Position numbers and translations under genes: made by a program. Shown in pieces: positions 44,289 to 52,688 of a stretch of DNA of 64,000 nucleotides; the stretch's first letter is position 1; each line of letters starts with the position of its first letter. Source of the DNA: Magnetospirillum sp. SS-4 (lineage in GTDB: Bacteria; Pseudomonadota; Alphaproteobacteria; Rhodospirillales; Magnetospirillaceae); assembly GCF_902729425.1 (NCBI RefSeq), contig NZ_CACVCH010000125.1, positions 62,001-126,000 on the forward strand. Reading direction: 5' to 3'. Below the pieces are notes generated by a model that searched no databases, was not told where the DNA came from, and saw nothing but the letters and a program-made list of their open reading frames with translations.

Positions 44289-47003
44289 CTATCCCTGCGT
44301 CCGGGGCAGGAAGAACGAGAAGGTGGCGCCATGGCCGGGATGGCTGTCCACCCAGATGCGTCCGCCGAGATGGGTGACGATGTTGCGGCAGATGGTCAGA
44401 CCCAGGCCGGTTCCCGCCGGCTTGCCGGTCATGGTGTCGCCCACCTGCTGAAACTTCTCGAACACCTTCTGCTGGGCCTCGGGAGGAATGCCGGGGCCGT
44501 TGTCGCTGACGGCGATGGTGATGCCGGCGGCGGAATCGCCCAGGGTCAGCCTGACCCGGCCGCTGTCGGGCTCGCAGAACTTGACGGCGTTGGACAGCAG
44601 GTTGATCACCACCTGCGAGAAACGGTCGCGATCGGTCAGCAGCCAGACCGGGGCGGACGGCACGATCACCTCCAGGGTGACGCCCTTGTCCTTGAACAGC
44701 TGGCCGACCGAACTGGCGGCGTCGTCGACCGTCTGGACCAGCTCGGTCTCGGCCATGTCCCAATTGACGGTTCCGTCCTCCAGCTTGGCCAGGTCGAGCA
44801 CTTGGTTGATCAGTCGGGTCAGGCGCTCGCTTTCCTTGATGATGATGCCCAGGAACTCCTGCCGCTGGGCCACGTCGACCTCGGGATTGTCGAACAGGAT
44901 TTCCGAGAACGAGCGGATCGAGGTCAGCGGCGTCCGCAATTCGTGGGTGACGGTGGCGATGAACTCGTCCTTGAGGCGCGACAGTTCGGTCAGCTTCTCG
45001 TAGGCCGCCCGCAATTCGGCGGTGGTGGTCTCCAGTTCGCGCGATTTCTGTTCCAGCTTGTGGCTGTAGGCGATGACCTGGGAGTTCTCGTCCAGGATCT
45101 CCATCACCTCGTGCAGGCTGACGATGTCGCCCTTGGCGACCGAGGCCACCACCACGCGGGCGGTGGCGGTGCCGATGGCGCCGGCCAGCAGGCGCTCGGT
45201 GAACTCGACCAGTTCGGGATTGGCCTCGTCGCGCGACGGATTGAACCGGCGCGAGCGAGAGAACTCGGCGAAGGCCGCCTCGGCATGCTCGGCCCCGACG
45301 AACCGCGCCGCCAGCGCCTGAAGGTCCGAGATGGTGGCGTTGCCGCGCCAGAACTGCGAGGTCCCCCCGGGAACCGCCGTGGAATCCACGAACAGCGATG
45401 CCTGGATGCGCTCGATGGCGCTTTGGCGGGTGACCAGCGACACCAGCACGTAGAAGCCCACATTGGCCATCATGCTCCACAGCAGGGCGTGGGGAACCGC
45501 CTCCATGCCGGCAAGGCCGAACAGGGCGCCGGGCTTCAGCAGCTCGATGCCGAACAGCCCCCGCTCGGTGAATTCCATGGGCAGAACCCCGGACCGGGCC
45601 AGCGACGGCAGGAACAAGGTATAGGCCCAGACCAGGAAGCCGCTGCCCAGTCCGGCCAGGGCGCCGGCCTTGCTGCCGCCGCGCCAGAACAGCCCCCCCA
45701 GCAGCGCCGGGGCGAACTGGGCGACGGCGGCGAACGACATCAGGCCGATGCCGACCAGGGTGAAGTTCTCGCCGGTCAGGCGGGCGTAGAGATAGCCGAG
45801 GAACAGGAAACCGGCGATGGCGAGGCGGCGGATGGCCAGCACGATGCCGCTGAGGCTTTCCTGCTTGGGCTGCGCCGCCATGTAGGTCCGCACCAGCACC
45901 GGCATGGCGATGTAATTGGAGAACATGGTGGCCAGGGCGATGGTCTCGACGATCACCATGCCGGTGGCCGCCGACAGGCCACCCAGGAAGGCGATCATGG
46001 CGAAGGTGGCGGATTCCCGGGCCAGCGGCAGCGCCAGGACATAGGTGTCGGGATCGACCCCCAGCCCGGCGAATTCCAGCCGCCCGGCCAGGGCGATCGG
46101 CAGGACGAACAGGTTGATCAGGATCAGGTAGAGCGGAAACAGCCAGGTGGCCTGGCGCACATGGCCTTCGTCGACGTTCTCGACCACGGCGACCTGGAAC
46201 TGGCGCGGCAGGCAGATGATGGCCATCATGGACAGCAGCGTCAGCGACAGCCAGCTGCCCCAGTCCCCCGCCCCGGAAACGGTGAACAGGCCGGCGATCT
46301 CGGGCCGGGCGGCGGCGGCGTCGAACAGCTCGGCCAGGCCGTCCCGGAAGCTGTAGGTGACCAGCGCGCCAACCGCCATGAACGACACCAGCTTGACCAG
46401 CGATTCGAAGGCGATGGCGTTGACCATGCCGCGATGATGCTCGGAGGCGTCGATGCGCCTGGCGCCGAACAAGATGGTGAAGGCGGTCAGGATCAAGGTG
46501 ACGTGAAAGGCGGTGTCGAACGGCACCGGCGCCTTGGCGACGGCCGGATGGACCAGCGGATCGCCCACCAGAAGATGGAAGGTGTCCGAAACCGCCTTCA
46601 GCTGCAACGAGATGTAGGGGACGATGCCGATGATGGCGATCACCGTCACCAGCGCGCCCACCGTGTGGCTCTTGCCGTAGCGCGACGAGATGAAGTCGGC
46701 GATGGAGGTGATGCGCTCGGCGCGGCCGATGCGGACCATCTTGCCCACCACCATCGGCCACAGCGCCGCCATCAGGGTGGGGCCGATATAGATGGGCAGG
46801 AACATGATGCCGCGCTGCGACGCCAGGCCGACGCTGCCGAAGAAGGTCCAGGAGGTGCAATAGACCGCCAGGGACAGCGAATAGACCCAGGGGCTGGTGG
46901 CGGCCCCGCCCACCGCCGAGGCGCGCTGGTCGCCACGATAGGCGATGGCGAACAGCACCATCAGGTAGAGGAACGAGATCAGGGTGGGCAGGCCGTAGGA
47001 CAT
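44289..47003 (-). CDS. Histidine kinase with sodium:solute-symporter sensor domain (CbrA/CrbS-like)
   Basis: A 904-residue membrane kinase. Residues 1-550 are a full SLC5/SSS-type transporter module with about 13 helices (GVDPDTYVLALPLARESATFAMIAFLGGLSAATGM in the middle). A connecting segment and a coiled coil (about 640-675) lead to DHp His687 in TVTHELRTPL and an ATPase with NLLSNAVKF, DNGPGIPPEAQ and GTGLGLTIC. CbrA and CrbS of this class control histidine or acetate use; the solute is unknown here. It follows the small gene by one base, so translation is coupled. Last gene of a four-gene unit. Confidence 0.92.
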   Translation of the reverse strand: MSYGLPTLISFLYLMVLFAIAYRGDQRASAVGGAATSPWVYSLSLAVYCTSWTFFGSVGLASQRGIMFLPIYIGPTLMAALWPMVVGKMVRIGRAERITSIADFISSRYGKSHTVGALVTVIAIIGIVPYISLQLKAVSDTFHLLVGDPLVHPAVAKAPVPFDTAFHVTLILTAFTILFGARRIDASEHHRGMVNAIAFESLVKLVSFMAVGALVTYSFRDGLAELFDAAAARPEIAGLFTVSGAGDWGSWLSLTLLSMMAIICLPRQFQVAVVENVDEGHVRQATWLFPLYLILINLFVLPIALAGRLEFAGLGVDPDTYVLALPLARESATFAMIAFLGGLSAATGMVIVETIALATMFSNYIAMPVLVRTYMAAQPKQESLSGIVLAIRRLAIAGFLFLGYLYARLTGENFTLVGIGLMSFAAVAQFAPALLGGLFWRGGSKAGALAGLGSGFLVWAYTLFLPSLARSGVLPMEFTERGLFGIELLKPGALFGLAGMEAVPHALLWSMMANVGFYVLVSLVTRQSAIERIQASLFVDSTAVPGGTSQFWRGNATISDLQALAARFVGAEHAEAAFAEFSRSRRFNPSRDEANPELVEFTERLLAGAIGTATARVVVASVAKGDIVSLHEVMEILDENSQVIAYSHKLEQKSRELETTTAELRAAYEKLTELSRLKDEFIATVTHELRTPLTSIRSFSEILFDNPEVDVAQRQEFLGIIIKESERLTRLINQVLDLAKLEDGTVNWDMAETELVQTVDDAASSVGQLFKDKGVTLEVIVPSAPVWLLTDRDRFSQVVINLLSNAVKFCEPDSGRVRLTLGDSAAGITIAVSDNGPGIPPEAQQKVFEKFQQVGDTMTGKPAGTGLGLTICRNIVTHLGGRIWVDSHPGHGATFSFFLPRTQG

Positions 47004-47004
47004 G

Positions 47005-47247
47005 CTAGGGTGTGTCTCCCCGGCCGGGGGAACGCTCGCCCCGTTCCACCACCAGCGCCAGCAGCAGGGTCAGGACGATCCAGGCGCCGAAGATGTAGAG
47101 ATACAGGACCGGAATGCCGCCCAACCGCCCGCCGCCGGCGAACAGCAGCAGCAACGGCGGCGTGAACAGGGCGACGCCCAGCAGAAACAGGGCGACGAGC
47201 TTGTCGCGGATGGCCTTGCCGGAGCGGAAGGCGCGGCGATGCGGCAT
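47005..47247 (-). CDS. Small two-helix membrane protein, SSS partner-like
   Basis: An 80-residue protein with two hydrophobic helices (about 17-36 and 45-67), basic N-terminus and short tail. Pattern GIPVLYLYIFGAWIVLTLLLALVVE resembles the small subunits (DUF485/DUF4212 type) that accompany sodium:solute symporters. Here it sits one base before a symporter-domain kinase, so it may assemble with the sensor. The ATG follows AGGG and is 7 bases after the upstream gene. Confidence 0.7.
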   Translation of the reverse strand: MPHRRAFRSGKAIRDKLVALFLLGVALFTPPLLLLFAGGGRLGGIPVLYLYIFGAWIVLTLLLALVVERGERSPGRGDTP

Positions 47248-47254
47248 GGCGTCC

Positions 47255-49300
47255 CTACCCTTCCACCGGAGCCCCGGTCCGGCTCGGTTGCGACCTGACC
47301 GCCTCGATCAACTGGTCGAAACGGACGATTCCCAGTTCGCGCAGGTGCTCGATCTGGCGCAGCAGAATCTCGGCGGCCAGCAGCGCCTTGCCGATCTCGG
47401 TCCGATGATCGCCGACCCGGAGGCCCAGGCGGCGGGCGACGGCCTCCAGGCCGTGATCGTCCGCGTCGGGGTCCAGCAGCCGCGACAGTTCCATGGTGTC
47501 GAGCACCGGCGGGATGGTTCCGGCGGCCTCGCGCTCCTCCAGTAATCCCAGGCAGGGGCCGATGTCATGCGCCACCAGCACCGCGTCGCCGGCGAAGGTC
47601 CAGAATTGCGGCAGCACCACCGGCAGGGGCGGCCGGCCGTCGCTGCCGGCGACGGTGGCGCTGATGCGGCGCTCGAAACTGCCGGCGGTCAGCAGGCGGC
47701 CGTCCTCGATGCGGACAGCGCCCAGGGCGGTGATGCGGCGGCGATCGCCGGACTGGACCGCCCCCGGCGGCAGGACGGCGCACACCGCCACGAATGGCAT
47801 GCGGTCGAGGGCGCGGCCGGCGAAGGCCCCGACCGTGGAGCGCCGCAGCAATTCCTCCCGCCGGTCGGCCTCGGTCAGGGAGGGCGGGCTGCCCAGTCCG
47901 GTCCATTCCTCCTCGGTAAACTGCGGACGCCGCGACGGCGGCAGCGGCAGGCGCAGGGCGGCGAACCCGCCGCGCTTGGCGAGACTCCAGGGCTGGCTGC
48001 CGTGACGTTCCAGCACATCGCGCACCGTCTGCGGCCCAAGCTGGGTGCTGACCCCGCCCTCCAGCCACGCGCCCAGACGTCCGTCGGGAATCGGATCGCC
48101 CTTCCAGTTGATGTCCACATAGACCTGCCGGTCGCCCAGCAGGCATTCCATGTCGAAGTCCGAACGGCCGGTATGGATGTGCAGGGCGGCGAACAGGGCC
48201 AGAAAGGCCTCCATCAGGCTCTGGCTGTCGCCGTGCAGCCAGAGCGGCACCCCCACCATGGTGAGGTTGATGTCCAGACGCTGCCTCAGCGACGCCGAAA
48301 CGCAGGCGAACAGCTCGGTGAAATGCAGGTCGGCCATGGGCCACGCCGTCCGGGACGGCCGGACCCGGCCATCGGCCAGGGAATCGACCCGGTGCCGCAG
48401 ACGCGCGCATTCCTCGCCGATCACCTTGATGAAGCGGGCGCGGTCGGTCCGTTCCATGTCCGGATACTCGCCCAGCATCTGCGCCGCCGCGTCCAGCGCC
48501 CCCAACGGCCCCCGCAGGTCGCGGGTCAGGGCGACGGCCACCGCGTCGTGGGGGGCGGAATCGGCCCAGTCCTCGCTGACGTCGCGGAATACCGCCACAT
48601 AGCCGGTGACGCCGTGGCGCGGAACCTGGACCAGCGACATCTGGCCATGCGCCACCCGATGCCCCTGGCGGATCAGGCAGGAAAACAGCGCGGTTCCGAC
48701 ATCGCCGCCCAGCCGCCCGCCCAGCGCGTCCAGCCGCGCCCTCAGGCAGTCGAGGGCGTGGTCGAGAGCGGCGCGCGGAACCTGGATGGACAGGCAATGT
48801 CCCTCGGCGAGGTTTCCCAGCAGCCGGACGGCGGCGGCGTTGTGGAACAGGATGCGGTGCCGGGTATCGCAGACCACGACGCTTTCCGCCAGGTGGCGCA
48901 AGGCGACATCCAGCCAGTTGCGCTGTTCCTCCGCCTGCTCCGCCGCCTGACGGCTGACCTGCCGGAGGCCGCGCCGCTGCTGGCAGGCGGCGTCGGCGAG
49001 ATGGCGGATGGCGTCGGGCAACCCGTCAAGGGCGAGCTTGGGCTGTGAATGCAGGGGGTGGTCGAGGGCGGGAGTCCGCAGCCACGTTTCCAGCGCCTCG
49101 GCCAGCCGGCCTCCGGGCTCCAGGATCAGGCGGTCGACCCGCCACCAGGCGAAGGCGAGCAGGGCGGCGGCGACCAGGGACGGCACCGCCTGCGACGTCC
49201 CCGCCGGCTGACCCAGCCACCAGACCGCCGCGAACGGCGCCGCCGCCGCCGCCAGGGCCAGTCCGAAGAAGGTCAGGGCGATCCAGGTTCTGTCCCGCAA
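47255..49300 (-). CDS. Fusion of histidine-kinase-like and DnaQ-exonuclease-like parts, both apparently inactive
   Basis: A 681-residue protein starting at TTG (GGAGGGG 5 bases upstream). Two membrane helices (7-30, 36-55) precede a PAS-like region (128-245). The kinase-like part (249-455) reads TRDLRGPLGAL where SHELRTPL is expected, so the phospho-acceptor His is Arg260, and the N-box Asn is lost (ALFAAL). The C-terminal part (500-660) follows DnaQ order, but exo I DxE is Cys507-Ala-Val509, exo II Asp is Cys583 and exo III Asp is Gly637; only His632 remains. It probably acts by binding. Exonuclease genes neighbour crbS in gammaproteobacteria, which supports the link to the SSS kinase. Confidence 0.75.
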   Translation of the reverse strand: MRDRTWIALTFFGLALAAAAAPFAAVWWLGQPAGTSQAVPSLVAAALLAFAWWRVDRLILEPGGRLAEALETWLRTPALDHPLHSQPKLALDGLPDAIRHLADAACQQRRGLRQVSRQAAEQAEEQRNWLDVALRHLAESVVVCDTRHRILFHNAAAVRLLGNLAEGHCLSIQVPRAALDHALDCLRARLDALGGRLGGDVGTALFSCLIRQGHRVAHGQMSLVQVPRHGVTGYVAVFRDVSEDWADSAPHDAVAVALTRDLRGPLGALDAAAQMLGEYPDMERTDRARFIKVIGEECARLRHRVDSLADGRVRPSRTAWPMADLHFTELFACVSASLRQRLDINLTMVGVPLWLHGDSQSLMEAFLALFAALHIHTGRSDFDMECLLGDRQVYVDINWKGDPIPDGRLGAWLEGGVSTQLGPQTVRDVLERHGSQPWSLAKRGGFAALRLPLPPSRRPQFTEEEWTGLGSPPSLTEADRREELLRRSTVGAFAGRALDRMPFVAVCAVLPPGAVQSGDRRRITALGAVRIEDGRLLTAGSFERRISATVAGSDGRPPLPVVLPQFWTFAGDAVLVAHDIGPCLGLLEEREAAGTIPPVLDTMELSRLLDPDADDHGLEAVARRLGLRVGDHRTEIGKALLAAEILLRQIEHLRELGIVRFDQLIEAVRSQPSRTGAPVEG

Positions 49301-49341
49301 ATGCCCCTCCCTTCCGCTTCAGGGCCGATTGGGTTCCAACC

Positions 49342-49710
49342 CTACGGTTCCAGGTAATGCTTGATCAGCTCGGCGACCTCGCGGGTCGAAAACGGCTTGG
49401 TGACGTAGTCGTCCACGCCCAGGGCATACCCCTTCTCGCGATCGATCTCGCGCCCGCGCGCGGTCAGCATGACGATGCGCACCCCCCTCCAGTCGGGATT
49501 GGCGCGGATGGTCTGGCAGACGTCGTAGCCATCGCGCTTGGGCATCATGACGTCCAGCAGGATCAGGTCGGGAAGACGCTCGGCCACCGCGGCCAGGGCC
49601 GCTTCGCCATCGCGGGCGATGCGGGCCTCGTAACCGGCCTGCTTGACCAGGAATTCCAGGGAAATGACGATGTTGGGCTCGTCATCGACGATCAGAACGG
49701 AACGGGTCAC
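49342..49710 (-). CDS. Single-domain response regulator
   Basis: A 122-residue CheY-like receiver starting at GTG (VTRSVLIVDDEPN) after a GGGGGTG site. Phospho-acceptor Asp53 in LILLDVMMP, acidic pair in VDDE, and VTKPF with the conserved lysine. No output domain, so it probably acts by protein contact. It opens the unit that contains the kinase-like fusion and SSS kinase, whose likely partner it is. The spacer to the next gene is 41 bases. Confidence 0.9.
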   Translation of the reverse strand: MTRSVLIVDDEPNIVISLEFLVKQAGYEARIARDGEAALAAVAERLPDLILLDVMMPKRDGYDVCQTIRANPDWRGVRIVMLTARGREIDREKGYALGVDDYVTKPFSTREVAELIKHYLEP

Positions 49711-49783
49711 GTCACACCCCCATCGCACGGCGTTCTTTACTTTCCGTCCCTGATCATGGGGGTTAATTCGCCGCTCGCCAAGG

Positions 49784-49809
49784 GACTCTTTGCCCGAGTC
49801 TATTGACTC
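49784..49809. repeat. Three GACTC/GAGTC half-sites in the divergent spacer
   Basis: GACTC (49784-49788), GAGTC (49796-49800) and GACTC (49805-49809) form overlapping inverted repeats between the response-regulator gene and mlaA. They could serve as a regulator site for either. Confidence 0.3.
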
Positions 49810-49883
49810 GCGCTGCCGGCCATGCGAACGACACCATCTGGAACGCTGCGGATACGAACCGGCATCGACAGGAGGGACTGAGA

Positions 49884-50765
49884 ATGGCGCGCCGCTTTGC
49901 TTGCCTGATTGCCGCCTCGGCAATGGCCATGACGATGCTGACGGGCTGCGCCACGCTGCCGGAGGACCCGGAGGAGCGCGCCGAGGCCGAGGCCCTCAAC
50001 GATCCGCTGGAGCCGACCAACCGCGCCTTGTTCCAGTTCAACATGTACCTGGACGAAAACCTGATGGAGCCGGTGGCCGAAGGCTACCGCGATACCTTTC
50101 CCGACTGGTTCCGCGAGGCCATCCACAATTTCCTGGTCAATCTCCAGGAACCCTACGTCGCCGGCAACGACCTGCTTCAGGGCAATCCCCGCGCCGCCGC
50201 CGACGCCCTGGGGCGTTTCATGATCAATTCCACCTTCGGCATGCTCGGCTTTCGGGACGCGGTGGCGGAAAGTGGCGGTCCCAAGCCCCACAAGACCGAC
50301 ATCGGCACCACCTTCGGCGTATGGGGCCTTGACGAGGGGCCGTACCTGATGCTGCCGTTCTTCGGACCGTCCAGCCTGCGCGACGGCGCCGGCCGCGTCG
50401 CCGACGCCTTCGCCAGCCCCACCGGCTCGGTCATGGCCTCGCAGGGGCTGGGCGTCTTCAACACCGTCCAGACCGGGGTGGACATCCTGGACACCCGCAC
50501 CCAGTACCTGGACCCCATCAAGGAGCTGCGCCGGACATCGCTGGATGAATACGCCGCCATCCGCAGCCTGTACCGCCAGACCCGCGAGGCCGCCATCGCC
50601 GCGTCGCGTCGCGGCCAGCAGGCCCACGCGGCCGTCCCGGCGGCCGAGGGGGCGAAGCCGGGACCGGCCGCCGCGACGCCGGAACCGTCGGCCGCCGCCG
50701 ACGGCGCCGGGACCGACCCCAATGTCCGCCCCAGCGCCGTCGAGTTCGTTCAGCCGAAACCCTGA
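49884..50765 (+). CDS. mlaA: Phospholipid-transport lipoprotein MlaA (VacJ)
   Basis: A 293-residue outer-membrane lipoprotein with lipobox MLTGC (Cys22); the ATG follows AGGAGGG. The MlaA core is clear: DPLEPTNRALFQFNMYLDENLMEPVAEGY, INSTFGMLGFRDAV, TFGVWGLDEGPYLMLPFFGPSSLRDG. It removes misplaced phospholipid from the outer leaflet and passes it to MlaC. The C-terminal 60 residues are Ala/Pro-rich. mlaC is not adjacent here. Converges on the next small gene with abutting stops. Confidence 0.94.
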   Translation: MARRFACLIAASAMAMTMLTGCATLPEDPEERAEAEALNDPLEPTNRALFQFNMYLDENLMEPVAEGYRDTFPDWFREAIHNFLVNLQEPYVAGNDLLQGNPRAAADALGRFMINSTFGMLGFRDAVAESGGPKPHKTDIGTTFGVWGLDEGPYLMLPFFGPSSLRDGAGRVADAFASPTGSVMASQGLGVFNTVQTGVDILDTRTQYLDPIKELRRTSLDEYAAIRSLYRQTREAAIAASRRGQQAHAAVPAAEGAKPGPAAATPEPSAAADGAGTDPNVRPSAVEFVQPKP

Positions 50766-51011
50766 CTACTTCTTGGGGGGCGGCGCGTTCTCGTTGCGCT
50801 TGAGCACGCCGGCCTCCACCAGTTTATTGACCAGGTCGCCCATGGTGTTGAGCGAGTGGAGAAAGCCATCCACCGGCATGGCGATGCGCTGGCGAACCTC
50901 CATCTTGCCCTGGCCCGATTCGGCGGGTTCCAGCGACACCAGCTCGATGCGGACGACGCCGCTGACGAAATCGACCCGTCCCACGCCATCGGCGAAAATT
51001 TCGGCAACCAT
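50766..51011 (-). CDS. Conserved small protein of unknown function
   Basis: An 81-residue protein, MVAEIFADGVGRVDFVSGVVRIEL at its start, with a beta-rich first half and an amphipathic helix (DGFLHSLNTMGDLVNKLVEAGVL). A DUF3467-like fold is possible but not clear. The tail is Pro/Lys-rich. Start context is modest. Nothing in the neighbourhood suggests a role. Confidence 0.6.
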   Translation of the reverse strand: MVAEIFADGVGRVDFVSGVVRIELVSLEPAESGQGKMEVRQRIAMPVDGFLHSLNTMGDLVNKLVEAGVLKRNENAPPPKK

Positions 51012-51149
51012 GACTGTTTCCCATCCTGACTCGAACGCCGATACCGTTATCGGCCCGGACGGCGATGGTGCGGCATGGCGCGGCGGCGGTCAATCGGCCA
51101 ACAACCCTATTTTCACGGGCGGCATCCACGCCCCGCGCCCGTCGCCGGA

Positions 51150-51284
51150 TCAGGAGGTCTGCACGCCCAGAACCATGGCGGCCAGGGTCAGCAGGACGAT
51201 AGCCGCGGCAACGATCAGTCGCCGGCGGCCATCGGGATGACGGTTGTCGTTGGCGGGAGCCGGAATCCGACGGGACGACGCCAT
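51150..51284 (-). CDS. 44-residue single-helix membrane peptide
   Basis: A short frame from ATG 51284 to TGA 51150. The N-terminal 22 residues are polar and basic (PANDNRHPDGRRR), then a single membrane helix (about 23-41) ends LGVQTS. GGGAC lies upstream of the ATG. It sits 37 bases after gltA on the same strand and could be cotranscribed. Codon use is similar to neighbours. Moderate support because of the small size. Confidence 0.45.
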   Translation of the reverse strand: MASSRRIPAPANDNRHPDGRRRLIVAAAIVLLTLAAMVLGVQTS

Positions 51285-51321
51285 GGGGCGCCGTCCCTGC
51301 GAATTCCCGGACGGCCCCGTG

Positions 51322-52638
51322 CTAGGCACGCTGGTGCAGCGGGACGTATTCCCGCTTGGGTGCCCCCACGTACAGCTGGCGCGGCCGGCCGATCTTCTGG
51401 TCGGGATCGGTCAGCATCTCGTTCCACTGGGCGATCCAGCCGACGGTGCGGGCCAGCGCGAACAGGCTGGTGAACATCGAGGTGGGGATGCCCATGGCGC
51501 GGAAGATGATGCCCGAATAGAAGTCGACATTCGGGAACAGCTTGCGCTCGACGAAATAGGGATCGGACAGGGCGATGCGCTCCAGTTCGATGGCCAGCTT
51601 CAGCAGCGGCTCGTCATGGACGCCCAGTTCGTTCAGCACGTCGTGGCAGGTCTTCTGCATGATCTTGGCGCGCGGGTCGTAGTTCTTGTAGACCCGGTGG
51701 CCGAAGCCCATCAGGCGGAACGGATCGTCCTTGTCCTTGGCCTTGGCGATGAATTCGGGAATGCGGTCCACCGAGCCGATCTCGTGCAGCATGCTGAGAA
51801 CCGCCTCGTTGGCGCCGCCATGGGCGGGTCCCCACAGCGAGGCGATGCCGGCGGCGATGCAGGCGAACGGATTGGCGCCGGACGAGCCGGCCAGACGCAC
51901 CGTCGAGGTCGAGGCGTTCTGCTCGTGATCGGCATGCAGGATCAAGATGCGGTCCATGGCGCGGGACAGGACCGGGCTGACCTTGTATTCCTCGCACGGG
52001 GTGGCGAACATCATGTGCAGGAAGTTCTCGGCATAGCCCATGTTGTTCTTCGGATAGATGAAGGGCTGGCCCATGGCGTACTTGTAGGTCCAGGCCACCA
52101 CCGTCGGCATCTTGGCGATCAGCCGGTAGCTGGCGATCATGCGGTGATGCGGGTCGTTGATGTCGATGGAATCGTGGTAGAACGCCGCCATGGCGCCGAC
52201 CACGCCGCACAGCACCGCCATCGGGTGCGAGTCGCGGCGGAAGCCCCGGAAGAAGAAGTTGATCTGTTCGTGCACCATGGAATGGCGGGTGACGTCATTG
52301 ACGAATTTCGCCTTCTGGGCCGGATTCGGCAACTCGCCCTTCAGGATGGCGTAGGCCACTTCGAGATAATCGCCGTGCTCGGCCAGCTGGTCGATGGGAT
52401 AGCCGCGATGCAGCAGCACGCCGGCGTCGCCGTCGATATAGGTGATCGCCGACTTGCACGAACCGGTCGACATGTAGCCGGGGTCGTAGGTGAAGATATC
52501 CTGCGCGCTGTAGAGCGAGCGGATGTCCATTACCTTGGGGCCGACCGAGCCGGCCAGCAGCGGCAGCTCGATGGTCTTGCCGGTGCTGTTGTTGGTCAGG
52601 GTGACGGTTTCTTTCGCGGCGCTGTTGTCTTTCGTCAT
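51322..52638 (-). CDS. gltA: Citrate synthase
   Basis: A 438-residue type I (hexameric) citrate synthase of the TCA cycle. Key residues are in [12 protein letters not shown] (His), [16 protein letters not shown] (His/Arg) and the C-terminal RPRQLYVG; the N-terminal small domain of about 50 residues ([18 protein letters not shown]) is that of the NADH-sensitive form. It lies 50 bases after gltX on the same strand. Confidence 0.96.
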   Translation of the reverse strand: MTKDNSAAKETVTLTNNSTGKTIELPLLAGSVGPKVMDIRSLYSAQDIFTYDPGYMSTGSCKSAITYIDGDAGVLLHRGYPIDQLAEHGDYLEVAYAILKGELPNPAQKAKFVNDVTRHSMVHEQINFFFRGFRRDSHPMAVLCGVVGAMAAFYHDSIDINDPHHRMIASYRLIAKMPTVVAWTYKYAMGQPFIYPKNNMGYAENFLHMMFATPCEEYKVSPVLSRAMDRILILHADHEQNASTSTVRLAGSSGANPFACIAAGIASLWGPAHGGANEAVLSMLHEIGSVDRIPEFIAKAKDKDDPFRLMGFGHRVYKNYDPRAKIMQKTCHDVLNELGVHDEPLLKLAIELERIALSDPYFVERKLFPNVDFYSGIIFRAMGIPTSMFTSLFALARTVGWIAQWNEMLTDPDQKIGRPRQLYVGAPKREYVPLHQRA

Positions 52639-52688
52639 GTGTGCGATTCCCGTTTTCCTACGATGTTGACCTGCGTTGCCGGCCGCCG

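Noticed and set aside
43117-46860. 1247-residue minus-strand frame and the 1061-residue plus-strand frame at 43980-47165
   Set aside because: Both are shadow frames of the SSS-kinase and TerC genes.
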